A DNA stretch of 64,000 nucleotides from Symsagittifera roscoffensis (GCF_963678635.1 NC_087071.1:14478226-14542225); one strand, 5' to 3'; numbered from the stretch's first letter, positions 1-14,221 are shown. Notes: generated by a model from the letters alone, not told the origin. Numbers and translations are program-made.

Positions 1-477
1 CTCTTTCGATTTGGCAAAATGTCTCCTCCTGATTGTTACTCTTCCGAGTTTTCAAAAATATGACCTTTCGGGGTATGGCAGAAAAATTACCGAGACCATT
101 TTGGATATATTCTTAGACCTCTATTATGAAAAATTAACAAACTAGGAAGGGTTAGTTTTGAATTTGGACCCCTCGGGATTGAAGCTAAGCTACTTAATTC
201 CAATTACCCGTGACTGGGAGAGTCTCTTTTTAAGCCTCTTTTGACTTTATTGCTGATTTCAAGCTTCCACAATCCTTCCCTTTTGTCAAAAATTGTGTAA
301 AAATGCCGTATTTAAACGTTGCTACCGTTTAGTAGGGGAGTAAGTACCGTAAAAAAATTTTTAATAGGTGAGTGTCCACATTCAAAACCATTCTTTTTTC
401 CTAAAATTAGTGTAAAAAAGACTCTATGCTCTGTTTTATGAAAACATGATAATTCATTTTGAATTTTTTTAAATTTT
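1..477. other. Unassigned AT-rich flank
   Basis: This stretch precedes the first copy of the 5.84-kb tandem unit. It has no convincing ORF, splice-bounded exon or repeat arm. A short patch near 50-110 faintly resembles the end of the tandem unit near 6160-6220, so it may be an older diverged unit end, but I cannot establish that by eye. Confidence 0.4.
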
Positions 478-3400
478 TGATCTGATGGTATCGGTTTCGT
501 TGCTTTCAAGTTATGAAACGGAACGTTTTCCACTAAAGCCAAACTTTTTCAAACGCATAGGTTCCTCCTAATTATCTCCGCAATGTTCGTCTTGTTGACC
601 TAAAGGTTATTGATACGAGCTCAGAAGTCCTGTAGTCTTCTAATTCATTGCAAAAATCTGATCAAAATGATTGAAACGAAAAGTTTTGCCGTGAACAATT
701 CAAATTGCACCCCTCTGGGTTGATGAAACTTTTAAATGAAATTTGTTAAAATAAGTCCGTTGTCTTTGGGACCAGTAATTTAACGGTAAGAAAGTTCTAA
801 ATCTGTCGTGTCACTACTATATGTTATCCGAACATTTTTTCGCAGCAACGCAAAAATCTTTAATTTTTTTCTTATTTTGCAGCACTTGAACTGTTCTAAC
901 AATATCCGGGATCTTTTCAACCTATTCGTCTAGCAATTTTAGTTGTATTACAAGGTAACTCACATCAGTTCAACCTATGCCTCCTGTCATTTTAGTTGTA
1001 TTACGGTGTAGCTCACTTAAATAAGCGCTTTTTACTGTTTCGAAAAACTTGGATAACTCAAAAATTGTGTTTTGCCGGGAGATTGAAAAATCTAAAAAAT
1101 TAACCTAGAAACTGTAGAGTTTACGGTATATTTGATTGAAAAATTGAATCGGAAATTTAATAAGGGTAGTATAAATAGTAGGTCTAATAGTTTTATACCC
1201 ATCCCATTTCATGATCTAAAGTAAAGTTCTTAACTCGGAAATTTGCACTCAGTGAAAGTTCACTACAGTAGAGTCACTGTCGTGCAGTCCACAGATTGAT
1301 ATCGTTCTTTCTGCACCAAAAAAAACATCAGCACTGGTGGATCGGTGTTTTACTCCAATCACTTGACCCTTCCGGATTGAATGCAAAATATCATTAACGT
1401 GATTAACTACTCAAGTAACCACACCATGCAGGCACAATAAAAAACACAACAAATAGTAATGAACGGGAGATTTGGATCACAACTCGTCTGTTTGGATTTT
1501 TTTTATATGACTTTATGTTTTTTATTATTATTATATTTTTTTTTGGTTCTATACATTTTTTGTTTGCTTTCCTCTATATCTTTAGTTTTTTTTGGTCATA
1601 TACCACTTGAGGAACGACGGAGGCTTATACGCCACCTTTCAAAGTCTGTGTGAATTTCGGTCTTAACTGGGTTAAAAAATTTAAATAGGAGAATCCATAA
1701 GGCTTTCGCGTTCCGAACCACCCTTGCCGCTCTTGAATAGGACATGTAAACAAACTCAGTTCAGGGCATTCCAGTGAGCTAAAAATTGCTAAAAAAACAG
1801 TTTCTTAGCTCACTAGAAAACACCCTTCTAACTTCTTGATCTTCATCAATTTAACTTCTTCTTCAGCACCGGGAGGGTTGCAATCCTGGCTTTCAGCCTT
1901 TCACGGCTGTTAAAATTAGTATGGTAACATTTTTGACAACAGAATTGTTTTTTTTCTGGAATGGTTTCGGATCTTCATGTTCGTTAAAATGGTCTACTGA
2001 ATTTTCTGTCTGCTTATTTCAATGTTTTCCCCTGGTTCTGTTTAGCGAAAAAAGTCAATATGATTTTCGCGCTTTTCAGTGGTCGCGGAAAATGAAACTA
2101 TCACGTGTCTTTTTTAGCGAATTTTTGAAAATCAGTTTTTATAGACGTTTTTGACCCTTTATGGTTCAAGAGCCCTGGGATGGAGCTACATCAAGGAAAC
2201 AATGATAAAACAGATACACCACCCAGTACCAATACAGTACTTGTGCAGCACTTGGTGGTGCAGTACCGAGACAATGAAAATCTGTTGATCGCAAATTTGG
2301 TGCGGATAATAATCTGTGCACCATTTTTTTTAAGACCAGAAAGCTGAAAAACTGCCTTCTATCCTTAAAATCTTCTTTTTTTGCGTGACCTAAAATTAAA
2401 ATTGATTTAGAAGATTTCTTGTTGTGGATGTAATTCCACCTATGATGATAAAACGGTTCGACATCCAACTACTAGAATTGACGAACACGAAAACAGGACT
2501 CACCCCTAGGACATCATCTAAGGCTGTGGCAGTGTGGAAATGAGGACACGAGCGCGGGAATGTCATGGTGGTTAAGGATCAGGCTAACACCAGTGTCAAG
2601 CTACTGACGTTAGAATCACTTCACAACCTGAAGAAGAGACCGAAAAAAACATGCGCGCTAAGTTCAGGTTCAGGGAAAAAAACACGCGCGCCAAGTTCAT
2701 TGGCTAATACGAAAACAAAAAAAAAGTGTTAAAAAATGACATGATTGGAAACTGAAAAAAGAGAATTGTAAAAAATAAGTTTACGTTTAAATTACTCAAA
2801 AGGTAAAATAATGAAATGTGTCAGAAGCTTAATTCTGATGATATAAACCTGATATTATTGTGGCGCCATTTTCAACTGTGCACACTTTTGCGTGATTGGT
2901 TTTTTTGTATAGCCATTGTCTTAGGATACTTTTATGATTGATGTTGTTTTATAGATTTTTAACACTTTTAAATCCGATGTTGCACAAATTTTCGAAGATA
3001 TATTCGTAATTTAAATTTATAACTAATCCTTCCTAGTTTGTTCATTTCTCCAGATAAGCATGTTTGTCGTCAGATTTACTATTTGGTACGACTCGATCAT
3101 TTTTATGACTTGAAAAACAAAATTCGTTTCATCTAATCATAAAATATTAGTTTCGCTTTCATTCTGGTCGAATAGCACACCAGCGTGTCTTTTTGGCATT
3201 CTGGATGACTTTTAAGACCAAGCTGACTTTTGCGGAGGGATTGATGGCAAGATTTTCAGTCACGAAAGACTAACGGGCAATGTTTTCATCGCTACTGCAG
3301 ACGACTTTTCAAATCAAATCAAGGAGCAACGAAATCTCTTTCCTAGAGAGCGGTACAAACCCGGCGAAATTTTTTTTCCTTCATTCAGTATTGGTCAAGC

Positions 3401-6300
3401 ACTTGCTTTTGACGTGACCGTGACATCTCGGCTGTAGTTATTTCTTTTCTCGCTCGCGGCGGAGATTACTGGGGCATCATTGGAGTTGCTGATTACCGAA
3501 AATTTTCGGGACTCAAGAAAAACTGTCAGACGAAAGCGATCACTTTTTCCGTTGGTAGTCGAAATGCGCGAGGGTTGGACCGCCTTGACCATCAAAACCC
3601 TCAGAGCAGTCAGTCTGCTCGCTGACGCCAGACGCCATTGTTCCCGTGTCTCTGCTGTTGTTCAGCGCGCTGTAACAGTTTAAAAAAAGGGTTGGTAACT
3701 CAAATATACCATTTGTTTTTATAGGACAGTGAACCTTTGATTCATTTCAGATGGATCAACCTAAAACCCACCTTATTGCAACATGTTCGTGTAAAGTACA
3801 CTCAGGAAATTTAATTCAAAACTCACATATTGACATGACTCCAGACTCAAGAATATAATTTAACTGATAAAACTCTGGAAGTTTCAAGTATTTAGTTTTG
3901 ACTCAAGTCGTTTCATCGTTTGAACCAATGGGCAGCTTCACTCGTCTACCTGCCCAATCAAGGTTCTCTCTTGACCAGCGATGATACTCTCGAATGAATT
4001 CGTGATTCTCTCTGTCGGGAACAGGACAACTCTACTCGATGTAACATTTGCAAGAAAGTACATACCGACAGAAAAGACAACTAGGTCCTAAAACGGCTTT
4101 CTAGCGTCTTAACACAGTATCACATGCTAACCGTCTCTATCAAGACCAGTTCAAAGTGAGATTGATAAACATCGGGTCGACAGAGTCGTTACCGTTTAAG
4201 ACAGATTGCGCAAATTAACTTAATTACATGCAAAAAAGGGTGAACTCATGGTTGGATATCACTATACCCAGCCCACGAGTTCACTCTTGAAGGCCTTTTA
4301 ATTACTATCATATAATGTTGTTTTTGTTCAGCCGACAAAAATTATCATGTCAGTTGGAGATGTAGCAACCCGTTCCCTCAACTTCTAGCTTATCATACTC
4401 TGAAAACGAATTTATTGTTTTTTGATTCAATTCATGGCCTTCCCGGAAGCTAAAAAACGTTTAAAATAAATTTCAAATCATTTTCCTTCGAATTGATGAT
4501 CTTCACCAAATAAGTTCTCTATTCAATACTCCGATTGATGAAGTAACGATAGTGTCGGTCACGTATTTTTACAAATGACTTTTCGAGGTTTCCCATGTAA
4601 GTTAAAACCGAACTCTCCCGATTCGTTCATTTTATCAGAGAAGACCGTTAATTCTCTGAAGCAGCCAATTCTCCCACTCAACTGCTCCGGATGAAAATTC
4701 GTTTTTTCTCTGAAATTTTTGGCGTCATTTTGGTCGAAAGTATTATAATCCCTGGAAAGCTCGTTCAATGTTCTTTTTGAACTACGAGACACTCATAACA
4801 ATGGTAGAGTGTCATCGAAAAGAATTCAAAAAAGCATGAAAAATGTTTTTATCCGCATCACATCGACTCACCACGTGCTACAAATGACATCAAACAACAT
4901 CGCTATAACTCTCCAACATTTTCATTTATCTCTAATCTAAAGATATCACTTGAGATAAAAAATTTTTTTCTTCTGATTTTTAGTGATATTATTTCGTTTT
5001 AAAACTTCTTCTCCTAGGTTTAAAAAATGTTAGGACTCAGGGCATACCCGCCAACCAAAAAACTAAGTTTATCCTATTACGCTTCCTTCCTTTGGAAATT
5101 TGGTTGTTAATGGTCCCGAATATTAAAAATAAGAAACTAAAGGAACAATGAAGGAACAAGGAAATTATGTCCCCTCTTCAAGAGATTTTATATCACCACA
5201 AACGGAACAGTCATCTTAGTTGAATAAAAACAATCAAGCAGAAAGGAAAATTTTTTTATACTTTTTACTCAAGCCTTTCTAAACAAATCATAAGTGTCTC
5301 TCAAAACACTAACTAAAATTACAATGCAAATTCAAAAATGCAACAAACTTTAAGCTCAAAAATAACTAAAATCTATTTTTTCATTCAGTTTCAGGTTTTA
5401 TTGCCTGGTTTCTTTTTTGAGTTTTTCTCGCACAAAAGCATTTTTTAGTTTTAATTTTCTCTTTTTTGTTACTCCTTCGTCATTTCTTTCTTTTGGTTTC
5501 GGTGTTTAGAAATTCTAAAAATTTCAAAATCTTCTAATCTGTCTCTCTTTTTTTTGCATTTTATCGTTCGGCTTTTTCTCACTGCTCCATCTCTTTATCA
5601 CTCCGCGCTTTTGGTTTTAGTGTCATGCAACAAATCTGTAGCCATTCTGACGCTGTTGGGCGCACTCCTCCAAAACCTCTGCTCTTCTACCCTTTGTTTG
5701 CATTAAGGAAGAGGGTCTACCCTATTTTCCCTAATTCTGCAAAAATTGTTGTTGGCAAAACTTCACATTTCTTTCGAGATCTTCCTTCAGCTTTTCTTCT
5801 CTTCATCTCCCGTCACCAAAAGCCGGCAAGTTATTGCATTCGGGTGTGTCACGGAAGCTCGTTTGGAAGCTTCTGCCGCGATATGCTTCTGTTCGGTTTG
5901 GAACACTCACGAAACGCTTCTACACTGATAGCTGTGATCATCTCATGTTTTTGTTCTACATTCAATAAACTCTCTAAAGAACCAAACATGCTGTAGAGTC
6001 CTAGTGCAGTCACTAGATTCAATTCAGTTCCTCCATGATAAGCTGCAATTAGTGATGTTTCTGTTTTGCTCTCATCACTATATTTCCGAAGAATCTATAT
6101 ATCGTCAATTGCTTATGCTGTTTCTTATTTGTCTTCACGCAGTCAAGTCTTCGCAAATATGACCTTTCTGGTTCAGAAAATGTTGCCAGACAGCTTTCAG
6201 ATTTGACGCTACATTGTTCTCTCGGTTGCTCCCAGAGGCTGTCGTCATCAAGTGGTAGTTGATGTTAGGGTCGCGTAAATTGTTCTATTAATTTAAACTT
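478..6300. repeat. 5.84-kb tandem unit, copy 1
   Basis: The sequence from about 478 onward recurs in the same order and orientation from about 6301. Anchor points: the block at 491 recurs at 6330 (offset 5839), and the ATG at 5625 recurs at 11468 (offset 5843). Differences are scattered substitutions and 1-14 base indels, so this is a diverged duplication and not a copied assembly block. The unit has no ORF over about 125 codons and no recognised transposon domain. Its 3' quarter (about 4760-6300) is present a third time, more diverged, at 12421-14040. It may be a large non-autonomous element or a satellite-like unit; the function is unknown. Confidence 0.85.
5625..5996 (+). CDS. Hypothetical 123-codon ORF in tandem unit, copy 1
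   Basis: I do not recognise a family. The ORF begins with ATG and sits in the 3' part of the tandem unit, just after a pyrimidine-rich stretch. It is open over the same length in copy 2 (11468-11839). Part of its frame, beginning HSDA.GR.PP.PLLF, is also readable in the decayed third copy near 13340-13450. It shows no signal peptide, zinc-binding pattern or catalytic motif. Persistence of the frame in three copies is the only argument that it is real; chance retention in a young duplicate is equally plausible. Confidence 0.2.
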   Translation: MQQICSHSDAVGRTPPKPLLFYPLFALRKRVYPIFPNSAKIVVGKTSHFFRDLPSAFLLFISRHQKPASYCIRVCHGSSFGSFCRDMLLFGLEHSRNASTLIAVIISCFCSTFNKLSKEPNML

Positions 6301-9300
6301 TTGATCTGATGGTACAACAATGAACTGTATCGGTTTCGTTGTTTTCAAGTTATGAAACGGAACGTTTTCCACTAAAGCCAAATTTTTTCAAACGCATAGG
6401 TTCCTCCTAGTTATCTCCGCAATGTTCGTCTTGTTGACCTAAAGGTTATTGATACGAGCTCAGAAGTCCTGTAGTCTTCTAATTCATTGCAAAAAACTGA
6501 TCAAAAATGTTTGAAACGAAAAGTTTTGCCGAGAACAATTCAAATTGCACCCATCTGGGTTGATGAAACCTTTAAACGAAACTCGGTAAAATAAGTCCGA
6601 TGTCTTTGGGACCAGTAATTTAACGGTAAGAAAGTTTCTAAATCTGTCGTGTCACACTATATGTTATCCGAACATTTTTTGGCAGCAACGCAAAAATCTT
6701 TAAATTTTTTCTTATTTAGCAGCACTTGAACTGTTCTAACAATATCCGGGATCTTTTCAACCTATTCGTCCAGCAATTTTAGTTGTATTACAAGGTAACT
6801 CATATCAGTTTAACCTATGCCTTCTGTCATTTTAGTTGTATTACGGTGTATATCACTTAAATAAGCGCTTTTTTTGTTTCGAAAAACTTGGATAACTCAA
6901 AAATTGTGTTTTGCCGGGAGATGAAAAAACTTTAGAAATTAACCTAGAAACTGTAGAGTTTACGGTATATTTGATTGAAAAATTGAATAGGAAATTTAAT
7001 AAGGGTAGTATAAATAGTAGGTCTAATAGTTTTATACCCATCCCATTTCATGATCTAAAGTAAAGTTCTTAACTCGGAAATTTGCACTCAGTGAAAGGTC
7101 ACTACAGTAGAGTCACTGTCATGCAGTCCACAGATTGATATCGTTCTTTCTGCACCAAAAAAAAACATCAGCACTGGTGGATCGGTGTTCTACTCCAATC
7201 ACTTGACCCTTCCGGATTGAATGCAAAATATCATTAACGTGATTAACTACTCAAGTAACCACACCATGCAGGCACAATAAAAAACACAACAAATAGTAAT
7301 GAACGGGAGATTTGGATCACAACTCGTCTGTTTGGATTTTTTTTGCTGACTTTATGTTTTTTATTATTATTATATTTTTTTTTTGGTTCTATACATTTTT
7401 TGTTTGCTTTCCTCTATATCTTTAATTTTTTTTGGTCATGTACCACTTGAGGAACGACGGAGGCTTATACGCCACTTTTCAAAGCCCGTGTGAATTTCGG
7501 TCTTAACTGTGTTAAAAAATTTAAATAGGAGAATCCATAAGGCTTTCGCGTTCCGAACCACCCTTGCCGCTCTTGAATAGGACATGTAAACAAACTCAGT
7601 TCAGGGCATTCCAGTGAGCTAAAAAATGCTAAAAAAACAGTTTCTTAGCTCACTAGAAAACACCTTTCTAACTTCTTGATCTTCATCAATTTAACTTCTT
7701 CTTCAGCACCGGGAGGGTTGCAATCCTGGCTTTCAGCCTTTCACGGCTGTTAAAATTAGTATGGTAACATTTTTGACAACAGAATTGTTTTTTTTTTCTG
7801 GAATGGTTTCGGATCTTCATGTTCGTTAAAATGGTCTACTGAATTTTCTGTCTGCTTAATTCAGTGTTTTCTCCTGGTTCTGTTTAGCGAAAAAAGTCAA
7901 TTTGATTTTCGCGCTTTTCAGTGGTCGCGGAAAATGAAACTATCACGTGTCTTTTTTAGCGAATTTTTGAAAATCAGTTTTTAAAGACGTTTTTGACCCT
8001 TTATGGTTCAAAAGCCCTGGGATGGAGCTACATCAAGGGAACATTGATAAACAGATACACCACCCAGTACCAATACAGTACTTGTGCAGCACTTGGTGGT
8101 GCAGTACCGAAACAATGAAAATCTGTTGATCGCAAACTTGGTGCGGATAAAAATCTGTGCACCATTTTTTTAAGGACCAGAAAGCTGAAAAATTGCCTTC
8201 TATCCTTAAAATCTTCTTTTTTTTGCGTGACCTAAAATTAAAAATGATTTAGAAGATTTCTTGTTGTGAATGTAACTCCACATATGTTGATAAAACGGTT
8301 CGACATCTAACTACTAGAATTGACGAACACGAAAACAGGACTCACCCCTAGGACATCATCTAAGGCTGTGGCAGTGTGGAAATGAGGGCACGAGCGCGGG
8401 AATGTCATGGTGGTTAAAGATCAGGCTAACACCAATGTCAAGCTACTGACGTTAGAAGCACTTCACAACCTGAAGAAGAGACCGAAAGAAACATGCGCGC
8501 TAAGTTCAGGTTCAGGGAAAAAACACGCGCGCCAAGTTCATTGGCTAATACGAAAATAAAAAAAAGTGTTAAAAAATGACATGATTGGAAGCTGAAAAAA
8601 GAGAATTGTAAAAAATAAGTTTACGTTTAAATTACTCAAAAGGTAAAATCATGAAATGTGTCAGAAGCTTAATTCTGATGATATAAACCTGATATTATTG
8701 TGGCGCCATTTTCAACTTTGCACACTTTTGCGTGATTGGTTTTTTTGTATAGCCATTGTCTTAGGATATTTTTATGATTGATGTTGTTTTATAGATTTTT
8801 GACACTTTTAAATCCGATGTTGCACAAATTTTCGAAGATTTATTCGTAATTTAAATTTATAACTAATCCTTCCTAGTTTGTTCATTACTCCAGATAAGCA
8901 TGTTTGTCGTCAGATTTACTATTTGGTACGACTCGATCATTTTTACGACTTGAAAAACAAAATTCGTTTCATCTAATCATAAAATATTAGTTTCGCTTTC
9001 GTTCTGGTCGAATAGCACACCAGCGTGTCTTTCTGGCATTCTGGATGTCTTTTAAGACCAAGCTGACTTTTGCGGAGGGAGTGATGGCAAGATCTTCAGT
9101 CACGAAAGACTAACGGGCATTGTTTTCAACGCTACTGCAGACGACTTTTCAAATCAAATCAAGGAGCAACGGAATCTCATTCCTAGAGAGCGGTACAAAC
9201 CCGGCGACACTTTTTTCCCTTCATTGAGTATTGGTCAAGCACCTGCTTTTGACGTGACTGTGACATCTCGGCTGTGGTTATTTTTTTTCTCGCTCGCGGT

Positions 9301-12138
9301 GGAGATTACTGGGGCATCACTTGAAGTTGCTGATTACCGAAAATTTTCGGGACTCAAGAAAAACTGTCAGAAGAAAGCGATCACTTTTTCCGTTGGTAGT
9401 CGAAGTGCGCGAGGGTTGGTCCGCCTTGGCCATAAAAACCCTCAGAGCAGTCAGTCTGCTCGCTGTCGCCAGACGCCATTGTTCCCGTGTCTCTGCTGTT
9501 GTTCAGCGCGCTGTAACAGTTTAAAAAAAAGGGTTGGTAACTCAAATATACCATTCGTTTTTATAGGACAGTGAACCTTTGATTCATTTCAGATGGATCA
9601 ACCTAAAACCCACCTTATTGCAACATGTTCGTGTAAAGTACAGTCAGGAAATTTAATTCAAAACTCACAAATTGACATGACTCCAGACTCAAGAAAATAA
9701 TTTAACTGATAAAACTCTGGAAGTTTCAAGTATTTAGTTTTGACTCAAGTCGTTTCATCGTTTGAACCAATGGGCAGCTTCACTCGTCTACCTGCCCAAT
9801 CAAGGTTCTCTCTTGACCAGCGATGATACTCTCGATTGAATTCGTGATTCTCTCTGTCGAAAACAGGACAGCTCTACTCGATGTAACATTTGCAAGAAAG
9901 TACATACCGACAGAAAAGACAACTAGGTCCTAAAACGGCTTTCTAGCGTCTTAACACAGTATCACATGCTAACCGTCTCTATCAAGACCAGTTCAAAGTG
10001 AGATTGATTGATAAACATCGGGTCGACAGAGTCGTTACCGTTTAAGACAGATTGCGCAAATTAACTTAATTACATGCAAAAAAGGGTGAACTCATGGTTG
10101 GATATCACTATACCCAGCCCACGAGTTCAATCTTGAAGGCCTTTTAATTACTATCATAAAATGTTGTTTTTGTTCGGCCGATAAAAGTTATCATGTCAGT
10201 TGGAGATGTAGCAACCCGTTCCCTCAACTTATAGCTTCTCATACTCTAAAAACGAATTTATTGTTTTTTGATTCAATTCATGGCCTTCCCGGAAGCTAAA
10301 AAACGTTTAAAATAAGTGTCAAATCATTTCCCTTCGAATTGATGATCTTCACCAAATAAGTTCTCTATTCAATACTCCGATTGATGAAGTAACGATCGTG
10401 TGGGTCACGTATTTTTACAAACGACTTTTCAAGGTTTCCCATGTAAGTTAAAACCGAACTCTCCCGATTCGTTCATTTTATCAGAGAAGACCGTTAATTC
10501 TCTGAAGCAGCCAATTCTCCCACTCAACTGCTCCGGATGAAAATTCGTTTTTCTCTGAAATTTTTGGCGTCATTTTGGTTGAAAGTAATATACTCCCCGG
10601 ACAGCTCGTTCAATGTTCTTTTTGAACTACGAGACACTCATAACAATGGTAGAGTGTCATCGAAAAAATTCAAAAAAGCATGAAAAATGTTTTTATCCGC
10701 ATCACATCGACTCACCACGTGCTACAAATGACATCAAACAACATAGCTATAACTCTCCAACATTTTCATTTATCTCCAATCTAAAGATATCACTTGAGAT
10801 AAAAAAATTTTTTCTTCTGATTTTTAGTGATATTATTTCGACTTAAAACTTCTTCTCCTAGGTTCAAAAAAGGTTAGGAGTCAGGGCATACCCGCCAACC
10901 AAAAAACTAAGTTTATCCTATTACGCTTCCTTCCTTGGGAAATTTGGTTGTTAATGGTCCCGAATATTAGAAATAAGAAACTAAAGGAACAATGAAGGAA
11001 CAAGGAAATTATGTCCCCTCTTCAAGAGATAATATATCACCACAAACGGAACAGTCATCTTAGTTGAATAAAAACAATCAAGCAGAAAGGAAATTTTTTT
11101 TATACTTTTTACTCAAGCCTCTCTAAACAAATCATAAGTGTCTCTCAAAACACTAACTAAAATTACAAGGCAAATTTAAAAATGCAACAAACTTTAAGCT
11201 TAAAAATAACTAAAATCTATTTTTTCATTCAGTTTCAAGTTTTATTGCCTGGTTTCTCTTTTGAGTTTTTCTCGCACAAAAGCTTTTTTTAGTTTTAATT
11301 TTCTCTTTTTTGTTACTCCTTCGTCATTTCTTTCTTTTATTTTCGGTGTTTAGAAATTCTAAAACTTTCAAGTTCTTCTAATCTGTCTCTCTTTTTTTGC
11401 ATTTTATCGTTCGGCTTTTTCTCACTGCTCCATCTCTTTATCACTCCGCGCTTTTGGTTTTAGCGTCATGCAACACATCTGTAGCGATTCTGACGCTGTT
11501 GAACGCACTCCTCCAACACCTCTGCTCTTCTACCCTTTGTTTGCATTAAGGAAGAGGGTCTTCCTTAATTTCCCTAATTCTGCAAAAATTGTTGTTGGCA
11601 AAACTTCACATTTCTTTCGAGATCTTCCTTCAGCTTTTCTTCTCTTCATCTCCCGTCACCAACAGCCGGCTAGTTATTGCATTCGACCGTATCACGGAAG
11701 CTCGTTTGGAAGCTTCTGCCGCGATATGCTTCTGTTCGGTTTGGAACACTCACGAAACGCTTCTACACTGATAGCTGTGACCATCTCATGTTTTTGTTCT
11801 AGATTCAATAAACTCTCTAAAAAACCAAACATGCTGTAGAGTCCTAGTACAGTCACTAGATTCAATTCAGTTCCTCCATGATAAGCTGCAATTAGTTATG
11901 TTTCCGTTTTGCTTTCATCACTATATTTCCGAAGAATCTATATATCGTCAATTGCTTATGCTGTTTCTTATTTGTCTTCACGCAGTCAATTCTTCGCAAA
12001 AATGACCTTCTGGTTCAGAAAATGTTGCCAGAGAGCTTTCAGATTTGACGCTACATTGTTCTCTCGGTTGCTCCTAGAGGCTGTCGTCATCAAGTGGTAG
12101 TTGATGTTAGGGTCGCGTAAATTGTCCTATTAATTTAA
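6301..12138. repeat. 5.84-kb tandem unit, copy 2
   Basis: This is the direct tandem repeat of the preceding unit. The junction lies near 6300, where the end block of copy 1 (the sequence around 6262) is followed directly by the start block. Copy 2 ends in the same block near 12104-12138 and then continues into a different sequence that is itself repeated (12139-12420). Like copy 1 it lacks recognisable coding domains. The two copies differ by scattered substitutions and small indels throughout. Confidence 0.85.
11468..11839 (+). CDS. Hypothetical 123-codon ORF in tandem unit, copy 2
   Basis: This is the equivalent of the ORF at 5625-5996, with the same length and the same start and stop. Several residues are changed, but there is no frameshift. 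I assign no function. It is as likely to be a chance frame inside the repeat as a gene. Confidence 0.2.
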   Translation: MQHICSDSDAVERTPPTPLLFYPLFALRKRVFLNFPNSAKIVVGKTSHFFRDLPSAFLLFISRHQQPASYCIRPYHGSSFGSFCRDMLLFGLEHSRNASTLIAVTISCFCSRFNKLSKKPNML

Positions 12139-12420
12139 TTCTTTTTGCACATCCTGCGATGGTCGCGACATTGAATCAGCGTTTGGACTCGGGCACAATG
12201 ATGATTTCATTAATTCCCACACTCCATCAGGCTTGTTCTCAGTAACTCATCTAAGAAACCCAATCTAAAATCCACTCGGTTATCAGATTTCGGTATGGAT
12301 GGTGCAGTCAGCTTTTCTTCCTTTTCCTCCAGTGACTGGCAATTATTCTAATTGTTGTTATACTTGACAAACGGAATCACAGCAATACAGAATTTTTGCT
12401 AATTGTAGTAAAAATCACGT
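12139..12420. repeat. Post-unit repeat block F, copy 1
   Basis: This block begins with a TTTGCACATCCTGCG motif and includes a TTTGGACTCGGGCAC motif. It follows the tandem unit and recurs at 14041-14221 and 14222-14583. It ends close to a block that is also present near 14580. It is noncoding by inspection. Confidence 0.6.
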
Positions 12421-14040
12421 ATGTCATCATTTAATAAAGAATTATATGTCTTTTTGAACTACGAGAAACTCATCAAAATGGTACAGCGCCATCGAACAAA
12501 ATTTTCAAAAACCATGAAAAGAATTTATATCTGTATCACATCGACTAACCTTGTGCTACAAATGGCACCATACTACTTCCCTAAAGTTTTCCAACTTTTT
12601 TCGTTTATCTGCACTTTGAGGATATGACTTAAGATATAGTATTTTTCTGACTTATAGTGGTATTATGTCGAGTTAAAACTTTTTCTCCTAGGTTTAAAAA
12701 AGGTTGGCACGCAGGAGAGTCCCGACAACCAACAAACTAAGTCTTTCCTATTATGCTTCCTCCACTTAAAAGTTTGATCGTTATTGGTCCTATATAAAAA
12801 ATTTAGGAAACTAGAAGGAACAATGAAGGGACAATGAAATAATCTTTCCTCTTCGAGAGATTATCCAGTTTTTCTGTCACCACAAGCTGAACAGTAATTT
12901 TAGTTGCTTGAAAACAGTCAAACATGCTGGATATGTTAAGATATTTTCCACATACGCCTCTCTAATTGAATAGTAAATGTCTCTCAAAACACTAACTAAA
13001 TTTTCATTGAAAATTTTAAAAGCAACAAATTTTAAACTCAAAAATAACTGAAAGTTATTCTTTCATTCCGTTTCAATTCCAAGCCTAATTGCTTGATTTT
13101 CCTTTTGAGTTTTACCCGCAAAAAAGCAAGTTTTTGTTTTAACTTTCTCTTCTTTTTTACTCCTTTCTTATTTCCTTTCTTTTGGTTTTCGTCGTTTGGA
13201 AATTCTAAAAATTCTAATTTTTTTTATAAATCTTTTGTTTTTTTTGCATCCTGTCATTCGGCTCTTTGTTACTAATCCATCTCTTCCTCGTGTGACATCG
13301 ACTCAGCACTCTCGGTTTCATTGTCTTGCAACCCATCTGAGCCATTCTGACGCTGGTGGACGCAGTCCTCCAACACCTCTGCTCTTCAACACTTCTTTTG
13401 CAGCAAAGCAGAGTGTTAAACCTAATTTCCTTATTTCTGAAAAAAAAGTTGGGAGACAATTTTCATTTTTTTGAGATCTCCTATCGACATTTCTTTTCTT
13501 TCTTTCCCGTCACAATGATTAGTTTCTAAATCGTGCAGTCTACTAGGCATCTGGCTGCAGATGTTCTGCGATAAGTTTCACCCTGTCTGATTTTAATTTC
13601 CACTTCTATTGCATCTCTCGATTTTCCGATATGCTTCTGTTCAGTTTGTAACACACACGGGAACATTTCTATAATGATGGCTGTGACCATTTCATGTTTT
13701 TGTTCTAGATTCAAAAAAAAACTCTAAAGAATCAAACATGCTGTAGAAACCTAACGCAGTTATTAGATTCATTTCAGTTCCTCCGTGACAATTTGCAATT
13801 TGTTCTGTTTTTCGTTTTTGCTTTCGTCTTTATATTTCAGAACAAAATCGTCAATTGCTTATGCTGTTTCGCAAGTGTCTTCACCCAGTCGAGTCTTGGT
13901 ACATATAACCTTCTAGTCTACAGAATTTTACCAGACAGCTACCAGGTTTGACGCTATATTGTTTTCACGGTTGCTCCTTAAAGCTGTCGTCATCTAGTTG
14001 TATATGATGTTGAGGTCGCGTAAATTGTAATTTGCTTCTA
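12421..14040. repeat. Decayed partial third copy of tandem-unit 3' quarter
   Basis: The segment matches about 4770-6290 and 10613-12120 in order. The shared landmarks are a TTTTTGAACTACGAGA block, the pyrimidine-rich stretch, the HSDA-type frame near 13340 and the CGTCAATTGCTTATGCTG block near 13853. It is much more diverged than copies 1 and 2 are from each other, so it predates the full-unit duplication. It holds no intact gene. Confidence 0.65.
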
Positions 14041-14221
14041 TTTTCTTTGCACATCCTGCGTTGCTCGCAATATCGAATCAGGATTTGGACTCGGGCACCA
14101 TGATGGCTCCATTAACTCCCACACTACCATCGGGCTTGTTCTCAGTAACTCATCTGAGAACCCTAATATAGATTCCACTCGGTTTTCAGATTTCGGTATG
14201 TATGAAAGGTGCAGTCAGTTT
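14041..14221. repeat. Post-unit repeat block F, copy 2
   Basis: This is a shorter copy of the 12139-12420 block. It carries the same CACATCCTGCG, GATTTGGACTCGGGCACC and GGTGCAGTCAG landmarks in the same order. It follows the third partial unit just as copy 1 follows the second unit. Confidence 0.6.

Noticed and set aside
1459-1653. 64-codon Phe/Leu-rich frame in the tandem unit
   Set aside because: It is driven by a T-rich tract and broken in the second copy near 7347 by a codon-phase change. There is no signal of selection.
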